Assembly (NCBI GenBank): GCA_964588695.1
Contig: CAZPQK010000005.1
Span: forward strand, 62,001-126,000
Source of the DNA: CAZPQK01 sp964588695
GTDB taxonomy: Bacteria > Krumholzibacteriota > Krumholzibacteriia > WVZY01 > JAKEHA01
Reading direction: 5' to 3'
DNA: 64,000 nt
Part shown: positions 37,178 to 46,200 of the stretch, piece by piece
How the letters are laid out: each line of letters opens with the position of its first letter
Numbering within the stretch: the stretch's first letter is position 1
Program-made: the position numbers and the translations under genes
The notes under the pieces: model-generated
Seen by the model: only the letters and a program-made list of their open reading frames with translations
Told to the model about the DNA's origin: nothing
Database searches by the model: none

Positions 37178-38557
37178 ATGGTTGTACTGAACTATTCCGG
37201 CGAAGAAATTAACGCCAAGATCGTTTACTACGGTCCGGGGTTGAGTGGAAAAACCACTAACCTTGAGTACATCCACGAAAAGATGCCCGCCAAAATCAAG
37301 GGCAAGATGGTGTCGATGAAAACGCGCACCGATCGAACCTTGTTCTTTGATTTTCTTCCGCTTGATATGGGCGACATCAACGGTTACAGCACGCGGCTGC
37401 TGCTTTACACGGTTCCCGGGCAGGTCTATTACAACGCCACTCGCAAACTGGTGCTAAAGGGCGTCGACGCAGTTGTGTTTGTTGCGGATTCGTCTCGCGC
37501 AAAACTCGGCGAAAATATAGAGAGCCTACGCAACCTGGAAGACAACCTAAACGAACATGGGCTGAGCCTGGACCATATCCCGTGGGTAATCCAGTACAAC
37601 AAACGCGACCTTCCCGACGCGATGCCGGTCGCCGAACTCGAACAACGGCTCAACCTGCTTAAGGTTCCGTCGTTTCAGGCTGTCGCCTCGGAAGGCGGCG
37701 GTGTGTACGACACGTTCAAGGCGATCGCCGGAATCCTGTACAACCAGCTCAAAAACAACCTCGAAAAGACCCGCAGCGTTGGCGGCACGCCGCCCGATCC
37801 GGCGTCGGCAGCCGCTATGCGAGCTACCGCTGGGCCGGCGGCGCCGGTCCCGAATCCGGCGATGCCCGGCGACGAAGTCGGCGATACCGTGGACAACGTG
37901 CTCCGCGAAATGGGCGATCCGTCACCAGCTCCGGAGCCGGAACAGTTGGCAACCAAGACGGCGCCGTTCGACATGTCCGCAATGGGTCAAAGCGAAGCCC
38001 CATTCGCGCAAAATACCAACGAACAAGACGTCGGAAACGTACTGGAATTGGACGAAGAAATTACCGCTCCGCGGGAAGATGTAGCAGAAGATTTCATTAC
38101 CGATCCGATGCGAAGCGCACCCGCACGCCCGGAACAACCGACGGCCCCCGAACCAGCGGCCTTCCGTTCCCACGAAGAGACCGAATCGCTTCCCGAAGGA
38201 ATCGTGACCGGTCCGGTCATGCCCGTCGAGCCGGAGCCGGAGCCGCAGCCCCAGCCCCAGCCGCAACCGTCCTACGACCCACCGGCGGCGACGAGTTCCG
38301 AACCCCCGCCCGCGCCGGAGGTATTTCCCGAGCCTGCACCGGTTGCGCCGTCCCCGGTGCCCGAAGCGCCCCCGGTGGACTCTCATCGGCCGGCCTACCA
38401 GGCTACGGGCCCGGTAGCGACAGAATCGGCAACGGAGTCGATCCCGGAACGCACCGAAGAGTTGACGATTGAAGTCCCGGTACGGCTCACGCGCAACCAG
38501 ATCAGCAAATCGGTCCCAATAAAGCTCGAGCTGAAGATCCAGGTGGTTGACGACTAG
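37178..38557 (+). CDS. MglA-like Ras-family GTPase with long Pro/Glu-rich tail
   Basis: A 459-residue protein. Residues 1-200 are an MglA-type small GTPase: P-loop G19-PGLSGKT-26 followed by TNLEYIH, the TRTDRTLFFDFLPLDMG stretch, the G3 region TVPGQVYYNATRK and G4 N141-KRD-144. MglA sets cell polarity and drives gliding or twitching. The remaining ~260 residues are low-complexity (Pro, Glu, Gln, Ala), including a QPQPQP run, and finish with a well-formed ~35-residue block (LTIEVPVRLTRNQISKSVPIKLELKIQVVDD). Typical MglA is about 195 residues, so the tail is unusual. The ATG at 37178 is chosen because the GTPase begins there. No MglB gene is visible nearby. Confidence 0.85.
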   Translation: MVVLNYSGEEINAKIVYYGPGLSGKTTNLEYIHEKMPAKIKGKMVSMKTRTDRTLFFDFLPLDMGDINGYSTRLLLYTVPGQVYYNATRKLVLKGVDAVVFVADSSRAKLGENIESLRNLEDNLNEHGLSLDHIPWVIQYNKRDLPDAMPVAELEQRLNLLKVPSFQAVASEGGGVYDTFKAIAGILYNQLKNNLEKTRSVGGTPPDPASAAAMRATAGPAAPVPNPAMPGDEVGDTVDNVLREMGDPSPAPEPEQLATKTAPFDMSAMGQSEAPFAQNTNEQDVGNVLELDEEITAPREDVAEDFITDPMRSAPARPEQPTAPEPAAFRSHEETESLPEGIVTGPVMPVEPEPEPQPQPQPQPSYDPPAATSSEPPPAPEVFPEPAPVAPSPVPEAPPVDSHRPAYQATGPVATESATESIPERTEELTIEVPVRLTRNQISKSVPIKLELKIQVVDD

Positions 38558-38577
38558 TTTCCAGAAGTTACGCTTCG

Positions 38578-38616
38578 AAGCCCCGTTACGCGATCTTGGT
38601 CGAGTAGCGGGGCTTT
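38578..38616 (+). terminator. Intrinsic terminator after the mglA-like gene
   Basis: A 12-pair stem, AAGCCCCGTTAC (38578-38589) with GTAGCGGGGCTT (38604-38615), including one G-T pair, closes a 14-base loop and is followed by a short T run. It lies 20 bases after the stop codon. Confidence 0.75.
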
Positions 38617-38662
38617 GGCGTGGGGATAACTTGTGGCTAGGAATTCTTCTGTGGATAAGGAT

Positions 38663-38691
38663 TGTAACCTATTGTTTAATAATTGGTTACA
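38663..38691. promoter_or_regulatory. Inverted repeat, candidate operator
   Basis: TGTAACC (38663-38669) and GGTTACA (38685-38691) are perfect inverted arms whose centres are 22 bases apart, two helical turns. The inner part is AT-rich and itself partly symmetrical (TATT...AATA). It sits just upstream of the TTGACA of the next promoter, a good place for a dimeric regulator. Confidence 0.5.
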
Positions 38692-38707
38692 GCCTCGTAA
38701 ATATGCC

Positions 38708-38734
38708 TTGACACATTTTTTTAGCCTGTACTAG
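38708..38734 (+). promoter_or_regulatory. Candidate sigma-70 promoter for the TPR gene
   Basis: A perfect TTGACA at 38708-38713 is followed by T7 and TACTAG at 38729-38734. The spacer of 15 bases is short and the -10 weak, so activation by a regulator at the adjacent inverted repeat is plausible. Confidence 0.45.
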
Positions 38735-38785
38735 GTTCGCGCAAACGGTTGATTTTCAACGCTTTGACCTGTGGGGGTTTGCGAC

Positions 38786-39913
38786 GTGCCGGAACTGCTC
38801 GAAAAACGACAAGAGTCCAAACGGATGTATGAGCTACTAAGGAAGCTCGATCAGCATCACGGGGACCCCTGGGCCGAGCTAGAGCTGTTGCAAGCGCTCC
38901 GCGACGAGGGGAGTCGTGACGAGGCGGTCAAGCGCGCCGTGAACATGATGCGGCGCGAACTGCCGCTGGACTTGTTGTTGTCGGTGGCCGAATTCCTCTT
39001 CGAGGCCAAGGCCTATCAGCAGGCGCGGGACGGCTTCGAGCGCGTCGCCGCCGGGAACTCCACCCAGCGCGATGCGCGGCCGTATTATTTTCTGGGGAGA
39101 GTTTACGCCCACCTGGGAATGCATACCGAAGCGCTCGAAGCCCACAAACGGGCTATCGATCTCGCGCCGGAAGACGCCGAATGCTATTACCGCTACGGGG
39201 TGACGCTGGCCAGCATTGAGCGACGCGAAGAAGCAGAGAAGTACTACCGACGCGCCCTCGACATGGATCCGCGACACGCGCGGGCGTACATCAACCTGGG
39301 ATATTTGCTCGATCGCGACGGCGATGCCACCCAGGCGGTACGCTTGTTTCGAAAAGCCGTGGAGTGTGATCCCAATAGCGCCGCTGCACACTTTAATCTC
39401 GGCGCTGTATACGGCGAGAACGGAAACCACGAACGCGCTGCACGCGAGTTTGAACTCGCGATTCGACTGGATCCCCATAGTAGCGAAGGGCACTTTAACC
39501 TGGGACTGTGTTTGTTTCAGACCGGCGATCTCGATGGAGCATTGCAATCTTTTCGCCGGGTGCTAAAGTTAGACGCTCGCAACCAGTTTGCCCAGTATTA
39601 CATCGGTATGGTGTACTTTCGAAAAGGCGTCTATGGAAAGTCAGTCAAAATTTTGCAGGGTGCGCTTAAGCAAAATCCCGACGATCCCGATATTCTCTAT
39701 CACATTGGCGTTTGCTACAACCGCATGGACGATCCCAAGCGCGCCATCCCGCCGCTCAAGCGCGTTATCGAAATACTGCCCTACGAAGGCAAAGCGCACT
39801 ACTACCTGGGCGTCGTATACGACAAGGCGGGGATGTCCGACGAAGCGCGAACCGCGTATCGCGCTGCCGATGCGTGTGCCCGTCGTGGCGAAACACGCTA
39901 TGCGTCTGCGTAG
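38786..39913 (+). CDS. Tetratricopeptide-repeat protein
   Basis: A 375-residue cytoplasmic protein. After ~60 helical residues (PELLEKRQESKRMYELLRKLDQ) it has about seven TPR units, for example ARAYINLGYLLDRDGDATQAVRLFRKAVECDPNSAAA and FAQYYIGMVYFRKGVYGKSVKIL. The GTG at 38786 has GGGGG nine bases upstream; the GTG at 38771 would add five residues. It overlaps the Wzi-like gene. Its place between an MglA-like GTPase and an outer-membrane glycan protein suggests a scaffold for surface or motility functions; that is inference. Confidence 0.8.
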   Translation: MPELLEKRQESKRMYELLRKLDQHHGDPWAELELLQALRDEGSRDEAVKRAVNMMRRELPLDLLLSVAEFLFEAKAYQQARDGFERVAAGNSTQRDARPYYFLGRVYAHLGMHTEALEAHKRAIDLAPEDAECYYRYGVTLASIERREEAEKYYRRALDMDPRHARAYINLGYLLDRDGDATQAVRLFRKAVECDPNSAAAHFNLGAVYGENGNHERAAREFELAIRLDPHSSEGHFNLGLCLFQTGDLDGALQSFRRVLKLDARNQFAQYYIGMVYFRKGVYGKSVKILQGALKQNPDDPDILYHIGVCYNRMDDPKRAIPPLKRVIEILPYEGKAHYYLGVVYDKAGMSDEARTAYRAADACARRGETRYASA

Positions 39914-41447
39914 CTTCGTCCTCGCCCCACTTATTCTTCTTACGTTGACAACTTCGGCCGACGCCGTTGGGCGCGAGATGATCGCGCTCGATCACTGGGC
40001 CTACGACGTAGCCGAACGGTTTGAAGCTTTGGGCGTTTGCCTGTTGCCAACCGACCGACCGTTCACTCGCGACGAGTTTATCGGCATCGTCGAAGAGATT
40101 CGCAAAGGCGCCTATGATCGACGCCTGTCGCCGCGCGATCGCTTTAACCTGTATCGACTTGAAAAAGAGTTCACCGAGTTTGCATCGCGTCGAAGTCCTT
40201 CGGACCGGTACGATGTGCCCACGTTTTTGCTCGACGACCGTCCACTACTTCTGGAGACCGACATTGATGCTACGGCAGCGTTGGAGAGCCGCGCTTTCGA
40301 CGAAGAAACCGAGGCGTTCCTGGGTGTGGATCCGTCGATGCGACTGCACTTTGGCGATCGCATAACCTACGAAGTGCGTTACCGGCTCCTGATGGGCCCT
40401 GAGCACGGTAATCGCGCCCGGGATCGCAAACCGAATCGCCGCCTGAAGAGTTTCAAAGGCTTGACGTCTCAGTTTGATCGTTCTTACGTGATGGCGTCGT
40501 GGGACAAAGTACACATTTTCTTTGGCCGCGAGTACGTCGATTGGGGTCCGAGCGACTGGAGCAGTCTGATTGTTCCTGGCGAGAAGATCAGCCTGGATCA
40601 GTTTGGCGCGCGAGTGAAGATGAAGAATTTGCGTTTAAGTTCGTTCGTTGCCCAACTCTCGCCAACGTCGGGCCGGCAGCTTGCCGGGCATCGACTGGAA
40701 GGACGATTCGGTAACACGGTAGTGGGGATAAACGAGACCGCTATCTACGGAAATAGTGACTTCGAGTTTTTGTACGCATTTCCTTTGTCGAGCTTTTATG
40801 CCAATCAATTCAACGAGCGCAACAACGACCAGGGCAACATTCTATGGTCGGTGGATGTGAAGACACGACTGTGGCGGAACGTGGTGCTGCATGCTAGCGG
40901 TGTGGTCGACGACGCGCAGTTCGAGCGCGACGGCGAAAATCCTGACAAGTTTGGATTCGATATCGGCGGACGTTATGCGGTCGTAGAGCCGATTCCGCTA
41001 ACGTTGCGCGCCGGATTTCGATGGGTCGACATTTTTACCTATAGTCACATGGATTCTGTCAACACCTACGTTAGTGGTGAGGGGCTTGTTGGTGAAGGCG
41101 ACATAGGCCTTGGCGGAGCTCCGGGCCCCGACACCGAGTCGTGGCAGGTCGCGTTTGATGTACATCCCCAACAAGCATTCACAGCGACTTTTGCCGTGTT
41201 TTCGCAACGTCGCGGAGAGGGAAATGACTACCGCGCATTTCAAGAGGGCGGTGACATCGATCCGAAGTTTCCAAGCGGTGTCGTCGAACGGCAGTTTGGT
41301 TACAGCATCAGTTGTCGGTTTGATCTACGCAACAACAGCGAACTGTTTGCTTCCTACCAGTACGTGGATGGTGACAACCTCGCGAACGTCGTTACCTCAG
41401 ACGAAACTTCTAGCGCGTTTCGCCTGGCCGTCCGCTGGGATTTCTAA
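39900..41447 (+). CDS. Wzi-like outer-membrane capsule-assembly barrel
   Basis: A 515-residue exported protein. The ATG at 39900 gives a clear signal peptide (MRLRSFVLAPLILLTLTTSADA); an ATG at 39870 would add ten residues. A short helical region (LDHWAYDVAERFEALGV, FTRDEFIGIVEEI) precedes a beta-rich body with alternating aromatic strands and FFGREYVDWGPSDWSSLIV, typical of the Wzi/capsule assembly family. It ends in Phe (RLAVRWDF), the usual BAM signal of outer-membrane proteins. Wzi binds capsule or exopolysaccharide at the surface. It overlaps the TPR gene by 14 bases. Confidence 0.75.
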   Translation: MRLRSFVLAPLILLTLTTSADAVGREMIALDHWAYDVAERFEALGVCLLPTDRPFTRDEFIGIVEEIRKGAYDRRLSPRDRFNLYRLEKEFTEFASRRSPSDRYDVPTFLLDDRPLLLETDIDATAALESRAFDEETEAFLGVDPSMRLHFGDRITYEVRYRLLMGPEHGNRARDRKPNRRLKSFKGLTSQFDRSYVMASWDKVHIFFGREYVDWGPSDWSSLIVPGEKISLDQFGARVKMKNLRLSSFVAQLSPTSGRQLAGHRLEGRFGNTVVGINETAIYGNSDFEFLYAFPLSSFYANQFNERNNDQGNILWSVDVKTRLWRNVVLHASGVVDDAQFERDGENPDKFGFDIGGRYAVVEPIPLTLRAGFRWVDIFTYSHMDSVNTYVSGEGLVGEGDIGLGGAPGPDTESWQVAFDVHPQQAFTATFAVFSQRRGEGNDYRAFQEGGDIDPKFPSGVVERQFGYSISCRFDLRNNSELFASYQYVDGDNLANVVTSDETSSAFRLAVRWDF

Positions 41448-42323
41448 GTGAGTTCGTTGGCAACCCGGTTCCTGGCTGCGATAGAAATCACCCGGCCCCA
41501 CAATATGTTGGTAGCAGCGTTTAGCCTCGTGGCCGGCTACCTCATCGCTGGCGGGCGCGATTTTGGGCAACTGTTGCTGCCCGCCCTCCTCACCGCGCTG
41601 GTAACCGGCGCCGGAAACATCATTAATGACTACTTTGATCTGGAGATCGACCGGGTAAACAAGCCGCGCCGGCCGCTGCCGTCGGGGCGGATTGGCGCAG
41701 GCTCGGCATTGATCGGCTACGCGATAGTGAATGCTCTGCTCGCGGTTGCCATTCTGGTCGCTCTGGCTTTCCCCGACCGGATTGCGTTGACAGTACCCAT
41801 GACGGCGGTCCTGGTGATTTGGTCCCTGGCGTTGTTCGTGTACGCGCGATGGGTAAAGCGTTGGCTAATCACGGGAAACCTTCTGGTGTCGGCGGTGTCT
41901 GCGAGTTCATTCCTGGCTGGCGGAATTGTTGTGGGACGTTTCTCGCCGGTGTGGTTACCGTTTGCTGTGGCGTTTGTATTTGTCCTCAGTCGCGAACTCG
42001 TCAAAGGCGGAGAAGATCTCTCCGGTGATCGGGCGGCTGGCGTCAAAACCGTCGCGGTCGCGTGGGGCACCGATAAGGCTGCCGCAACGGCCGCGGTGAT
42101 CATGCTGCTGCTGGCCGTGGCCCTGCCGCTTCCCACCGTCGTGGGCTATTACGGAAACTTATATTTCTGGATAATGACCGGGTTGGTTGTCCCGGGGTTA
42201 ATTTTCGGGGCGGCGCAGATCGTACGCCGCCCCGAAAGGGCCAGCTTTACGCGGGTAAGCGCGCTGCTGAAACTGGAGATGTTTTGCGGGGTGCTGGCAA
42301 TCGCATTGGGCAAGCTTGCCTAG
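41448..42323 (+). CDS. UbiA-family prenyltransferase resembling DGGGP synthase
   Basis: A 291-residue membrane protein with about nine helices. The first Asp-rich motif is N60-DYFDLEID with Asp61, Asp64 and Asp68, followed by RVNKPRRPLPSG, the block typical of digeranylgeranylglyceryl-phosphate synthases. The second motif reads RELVKGGEDLSGDRAAGVKTV; relatives usually have KDIEDVEGD, so the first Asp there is Gly while Glu-Asp and the last Asp remain. Candidates are an ether-lipid prenyltransferase or another UbiA activity such as quinone synthesis. A GTG start follows the Wzi-like stop with no gap. Its stop codon interlocks with that of the convergent gene. Confidence 0.75.
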   Translation: MSSLATRFLAAIEITRPHNMLVAAFSLVAGYLIAGGRDFGQLLLPALLTALVTGAGNIINDYFDLEIDRVNKPRRPLPSGRIGAGSALIGYAIVNALLAVAILVALAFPDRIALTVPMTAVLVIWSLALFVYARWVKRWLITGNLLVSAVSASSFLAGGIVVGRFSPVWLPFAVAFVFVLSRELVKGGEDLSGDRAAGVKTVAVAWGTDKAAATAAVIMLLLAVALPLPTVVGYYGNLYFWIMTGLVVPGLIFGAAQIVRRPERASFTRVSALLKLEMFCGVLAIALGKLA

Positions 42324-42329
42324 GGCAAG
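42309..42329. repeat. Overlapping palindromes at shared stop codons
   Basis: GGCAAG-CTTGCC-TAG-GGCAAG: the middle CTTGCC can pair with GGCAAG on either side. The CTAG at 42320-42323 carries the stop codons of both convergent genes. It could serve as a weak bidirectional terminator but has no T tract. Confidence 0.4.
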
Positions 42330-42940
42330 TACGCGGTGATTCCTACGCCAAACGTGACGTACTCCACGTCGAATCCCACCAGAAATATTTCATCCGCGGT
42401 TTCCGCTACAAACGCTTCTTCGGTGAAGCCATAGCCGTATGACACCATGCCATCCAGGCTAAGGTTGTCACCGAGCATCACGAACACGCCGCCGTCAAAA
42501 TGAATCATGCCCTCGTAGTCGGCGGCGTCAGTCCCGTCGGGCCCGTCGAAGGTCACTTCCATTGCGCCGATACCAAAGCGAAGAAACGGATGCACGTTGG
42601 TGTCGGTAACAAAGGTGTAGCGGACGAATCCGGACAACGAGTTTAACTCGGTCTGCAACGTTGCTCCGAGGTCCTTGTCGTCAAAAGTACCGCGCTGGAA
42701 ACTTCCGCCAATGGAAACGTTAGGCGCAAAAAAGTACTCGGCGTCAATTGCCCATTGCGTTCCGCCGTTTTTGTGGGCGCCGTCGCCTTCGAACTGTCCC
42801 AGCGGCATTCCCGATCCGATGTCAAATCCAACCGCGGTGCGTTGAAAAAACTTGCTGTCAACGCGGTGACGTCGAAGAGCATCGGCGTCGGTTGCTCCCA
42901 ACAACGCCGTAAACAGTAGTGCGCTTAGAACAACGCGCAT
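42320..42940 (-). CDS. Small outer-membrane beta-barrel protein
   Basis: A 206-residue exported protein with a signal peptide (MRVVLSALLFTALLGATDADA) and about eight amphipathic strands, e.g. SIGGSFQRGTFDD, LSGFVRYTFVTD, HPFLRFGIGAMEVTFDG and EYVTFGVGITAYLP. The pattern is that of OmpA/OmpW-like porin-family barrels. Function unknown. AGGTGA precedes the ATG. Its last codons overlap the UbiA gene by four bases, tail to tail. Confidence 0.75.
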   Translation of the reverse strand: MRVVLSALLFTALLGATDADALRRHRVDSKFFQRTAVGFDIGSGMPLGQFEGDGAHKNGGTQWAIDAEYFFAPNVSIGGSFQRGTFDDKDLGATLQTELNSLSGFVRYTFVTDTNVHPFLRFGIGAMEVTFDGPDGTDAADYEGMIHFDGGVFVMLGDNLSLDGMVSYGYGFTEEAFVAETADEIFLVGFDVEYVTFGVGITAYLP

Positions 42941-43235
42941 AAAGGGTCACCTCGAATTCGTAGGGGTGTTGAGGATCAGGGGGGACAAGCTTCATTACTG
43001 GCTGCGAGAAATATGTCACGGTTTTCGGGGGTGGGCAACCCTTTGCACATGGATCCTGGCGGCTGGGATCGTTAAAAATATTCGTTCGTATGGCTCTTTA
43101 TAACGGTGTGTGGTGGCACGTCGTTTCTCGTCGCGGTGGGGTAGTGGCCAACCCTATATTAATGGCAGACAAGGGGTTAGGCAATTCTGCTATAATCTTT
43201 GGGCACGGTCTAATCGGGGTCCACGGAGGTATGTG
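42941..43235. other. Divergent promoter region with a 13-base direct repeat
   Basis: About 295 bases between the barrel gene and the lectin gene. TGTGGTGGCACGT occurs perfectly at 43109-43121 and again at 43232-43244, the second copy covering the start codon of the lectin gene. The extended -10 at 43188 lies between them. No small gene is supported; the open frame running in from 43110 has no credible start before 43233. Confidence 0.55.
43188..43196 (+). promoter_or_regulatory. Extended -10 promoter
   Basis: TGCTATAAT is a perfect extended -10 element (TGN-TATAAT), about 40 bases before the chosen start. No good -35 hexamer is visible at 16-18 bases, which extended -10 promoters do not need. 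Confidence 0.6.
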
Positions 43236-46200
43236 GTGGCACGTTGCCTTAGCGGAATCCTGATTCTTTTTGCGTTAGTTCCACACGTGATTTCGGCGCA
43301 GACGTTGCCGGCTGGCTTCTACCTGGAGGATGTAGCGCCAGGCGTAACGTTCGATTTGCCGGTGGCCACGGAAGTTTCTCCCGATGGGCGAATCTTTGTC
43401 GTGGAAAAAAGCGGTGTGGTTTGGATTGTTGACAACGGCGTTGTTAGCGCGACGCCGTTTATCGATTTGTCTGCGGAAGTCATGGATCACCATGACCGGG
43501 GGCTGTTGGGGTTTACGCTCGATCCAGATTTCGACACCAACGGTCACGCGTACTTTTTGTACACGGTAGATCACGACGGCTCGGGCGACTACTCGCGCAC
43601 GGACGTGTTTGGTCGGCTGACACGTTATACCGCCAGCGCCGGAGATCCGGACGTGGCCGACCTGTCCACGCGCACGGTTCTTATCGGTGCGACCTGGGCC
43701 GAAGGTATTCCCGCCTGCTATTTTTCCCATGCTCCTGGATCGTTGCGCTTCGGAACCGACGGGTCGTTGTTGGTGAGCGCCGGGGACGGTGGTAGTTACA
43801 ATGAGGTCGACGCCGGTGGTCTTTACAGCGACTGCTTTGGAACCGGCAGGTTTGACAGTTCCGAAGACATCGGCGCCTTCCGTTCGCAGTACATTAACAG
43901 TCTGGCGGGTAAAATCCTCCGGATTGACCCAAGCACCGGCCTGGGGTATCCCAGTAACCCGTTTTATACCGGCAATCCGGCCGACAACGCCTCCCGAGTG
44001 TGGATGAAAGGGTTGCGCAACCCGTTTCGATTCTCGATTCGCAACGATGGCGCATTGACGACCGGCGCCGGAGACCCGGGTACTCTTTACATCGGTGATG
44101 TTGGTTGGGGAACGTGGGAAGAAATTAACGTCGGTAACGGGGCTGAAAACTGGGGATGGCCCTGCCACGAAGGTCCTAATCCACACGGCGGGTACCAAAG
44201 CGCCAGCCCGTCGCACAGCGATTGCTCGACCGTTGGCGCCGTAGATGACCCGAGTACCTATTATCACCACAACAACACCAACAATTCCTTCCCGACTGGG
44301 TTGGGTGGTAACTCAATCGTTGGTGGTCCTTTCTACGAAGGTACAAAGTATCCGATTATGTATCAGAACAAGGTCTGGTACGGCGATTATGCGCGCGGCT
44401 GGATGGTCTTTGCCGAATACGATGTTTCTAACAATTTTGTGTCGCAGACGACGTTTAGTACCGACTTAGGACCGGTCGTTGACATTCATTCGGACGGAAA
44501 TCATTTGTACTTCGTTAATATTGGCGACGGCAAGGTTTACCGTTTGCGCCACTCCGACGAAGACGACACTCCGCCAGTTGCTATTGCTGCCGCGACGCCC
44601 AACAACGGGCCGGCGCCGCTCGAGGTTCAATTTACCGGCTCGGGTTCGTTTGATCCCGACTCGCCGTTGCCGTTGAACTTTGTATGGGACTTCGGTACAG
44701 GTGATTCCGCGTTTGTCGCGGATCCGGTTTATACGTTTAACAGTGCCGGTACCTACAACGTCACCATGAGTGTAACCAATCAGTCCGGGTTGACGTCCAC
44801 GTATCCGTTGGTCATTTACTCCGGCAATACCTTTCCCAGCGGAACTATCGTGTCGCCGAGCAACGGCGAGCAGTTTGACGCATTCAGCGTTGTGGATCTG
44901 GTCGCGTCCGGCTCCGATCCCGAAGATCCCGAAGTGTCGCTAAGTTATGCGTGGGAAGTCACTCAGATCCACAACGCACACGACCATCCGGATTTCTTCA
45001 CGGCCGCCGGTAAGACCGCTTCTTTTCAGCCGGGGTACCATGGGCTTCAGTACGAAGTGTTTTATCTGCGGGTTGACCTATTGGTAACGGACACCGGTGG
45101 TCTGACCGACACGACGACACACTATGTTGTGGTGACTCGCGATGCGGAGCAGGACATCACGCCCGACGGGACGCCGGTGGCACTGGTTACCGCGCCGACT
45201 GGGAGCGGTAACCCCGATATCGGTGTCATCAAAGATGGAATTGTTCCGCTCGCGGGAATATCCGGGCCGGAATACCAGTACGATACCAATACCGGTCCCG
45301 GCCATCGCAGTGATGACTGGGTGGGATACACCTTCGACGACAACCGACACTTTTCGCGAGCCCAGTTTACCGAAGGTATTCACTTTGGCGGTGCCGTAGG
45401 TGATGAGTTTGACTACCCTGATTTCAGCGACGTCAGTGCCTTTACGCTAAACGGCGAAGCGGTGCAGTCAGGGTCGGTGCTGCGGCTTGTGCCTAACATT
45501 AACAACCTCGCTGGATCGGCGTTTCTGACGACGCCGGTGACTTTGTTCGACGACTCGTCGTTCGAAATGTTCATGCAGTTCCGTATGCACAGCGGAAACA
45601 GCGCCGACGGCATGGCGTTTGTGATGCAGGACGTGGGGCCAAGTTTTCTGGGGATCAGCGGCGGAGGGATTGGATACTTCGACGGTGGTGGTGCCAGTTT
45701 CATGGTCGAACTCGACATTTGGAACAACGGCTCCGGCGGCAACATGGACGACAACAACGACAACCACGTTGCGGTGTTTACCAGCGAAACCAAGCTTGCC
45801 GAGTATTTGCCGTCGTATAACCTGGACGATGGAAACTCCCACGGCTTATGGCTGGATTACGACGGAGACAATGACCTGCTTCGCGTGTTCGTATCCAACG
45901 ACCCCGGCGTGAAGCCGGCGACCCCGGCTATGACCGTTGACGTCGACCTTTCGGCGGTGTTGGGTAGTCAGGCTTACGTCGGCTTTACCGCGGCAACGGG
46001 TGGACTTAACGAACACCACGACGTAGAGGCGTGGTCGTTTAAGATGGGTGATCCCGACTTTCTGGCCGGGACCGGCGCGGGCGGTTGGTTTGAGTCGATT
46101 GGTCTAGAGATCCGCAACGCGGGTGTTTGGACGCCGGTAAACTATTTGAGCGTGCTGAAGCCATACGAAAGCAACAACGGCGCTGACTTCGAAACCTACC

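Noticed and set aside
38226..38285. Repeated Pro-Glu/Pro-Gln codons as a DNA repeat array
   Set aside because: It is low-complexity coding sequence in the GTPase tail, not a CRISPR or satellite.
43110..43232. N-terminal extension of the lectin gene
   Set aside because: It precedes the promoter and ribosome-binding site, and the signal peptide begins only at 43233/43236.
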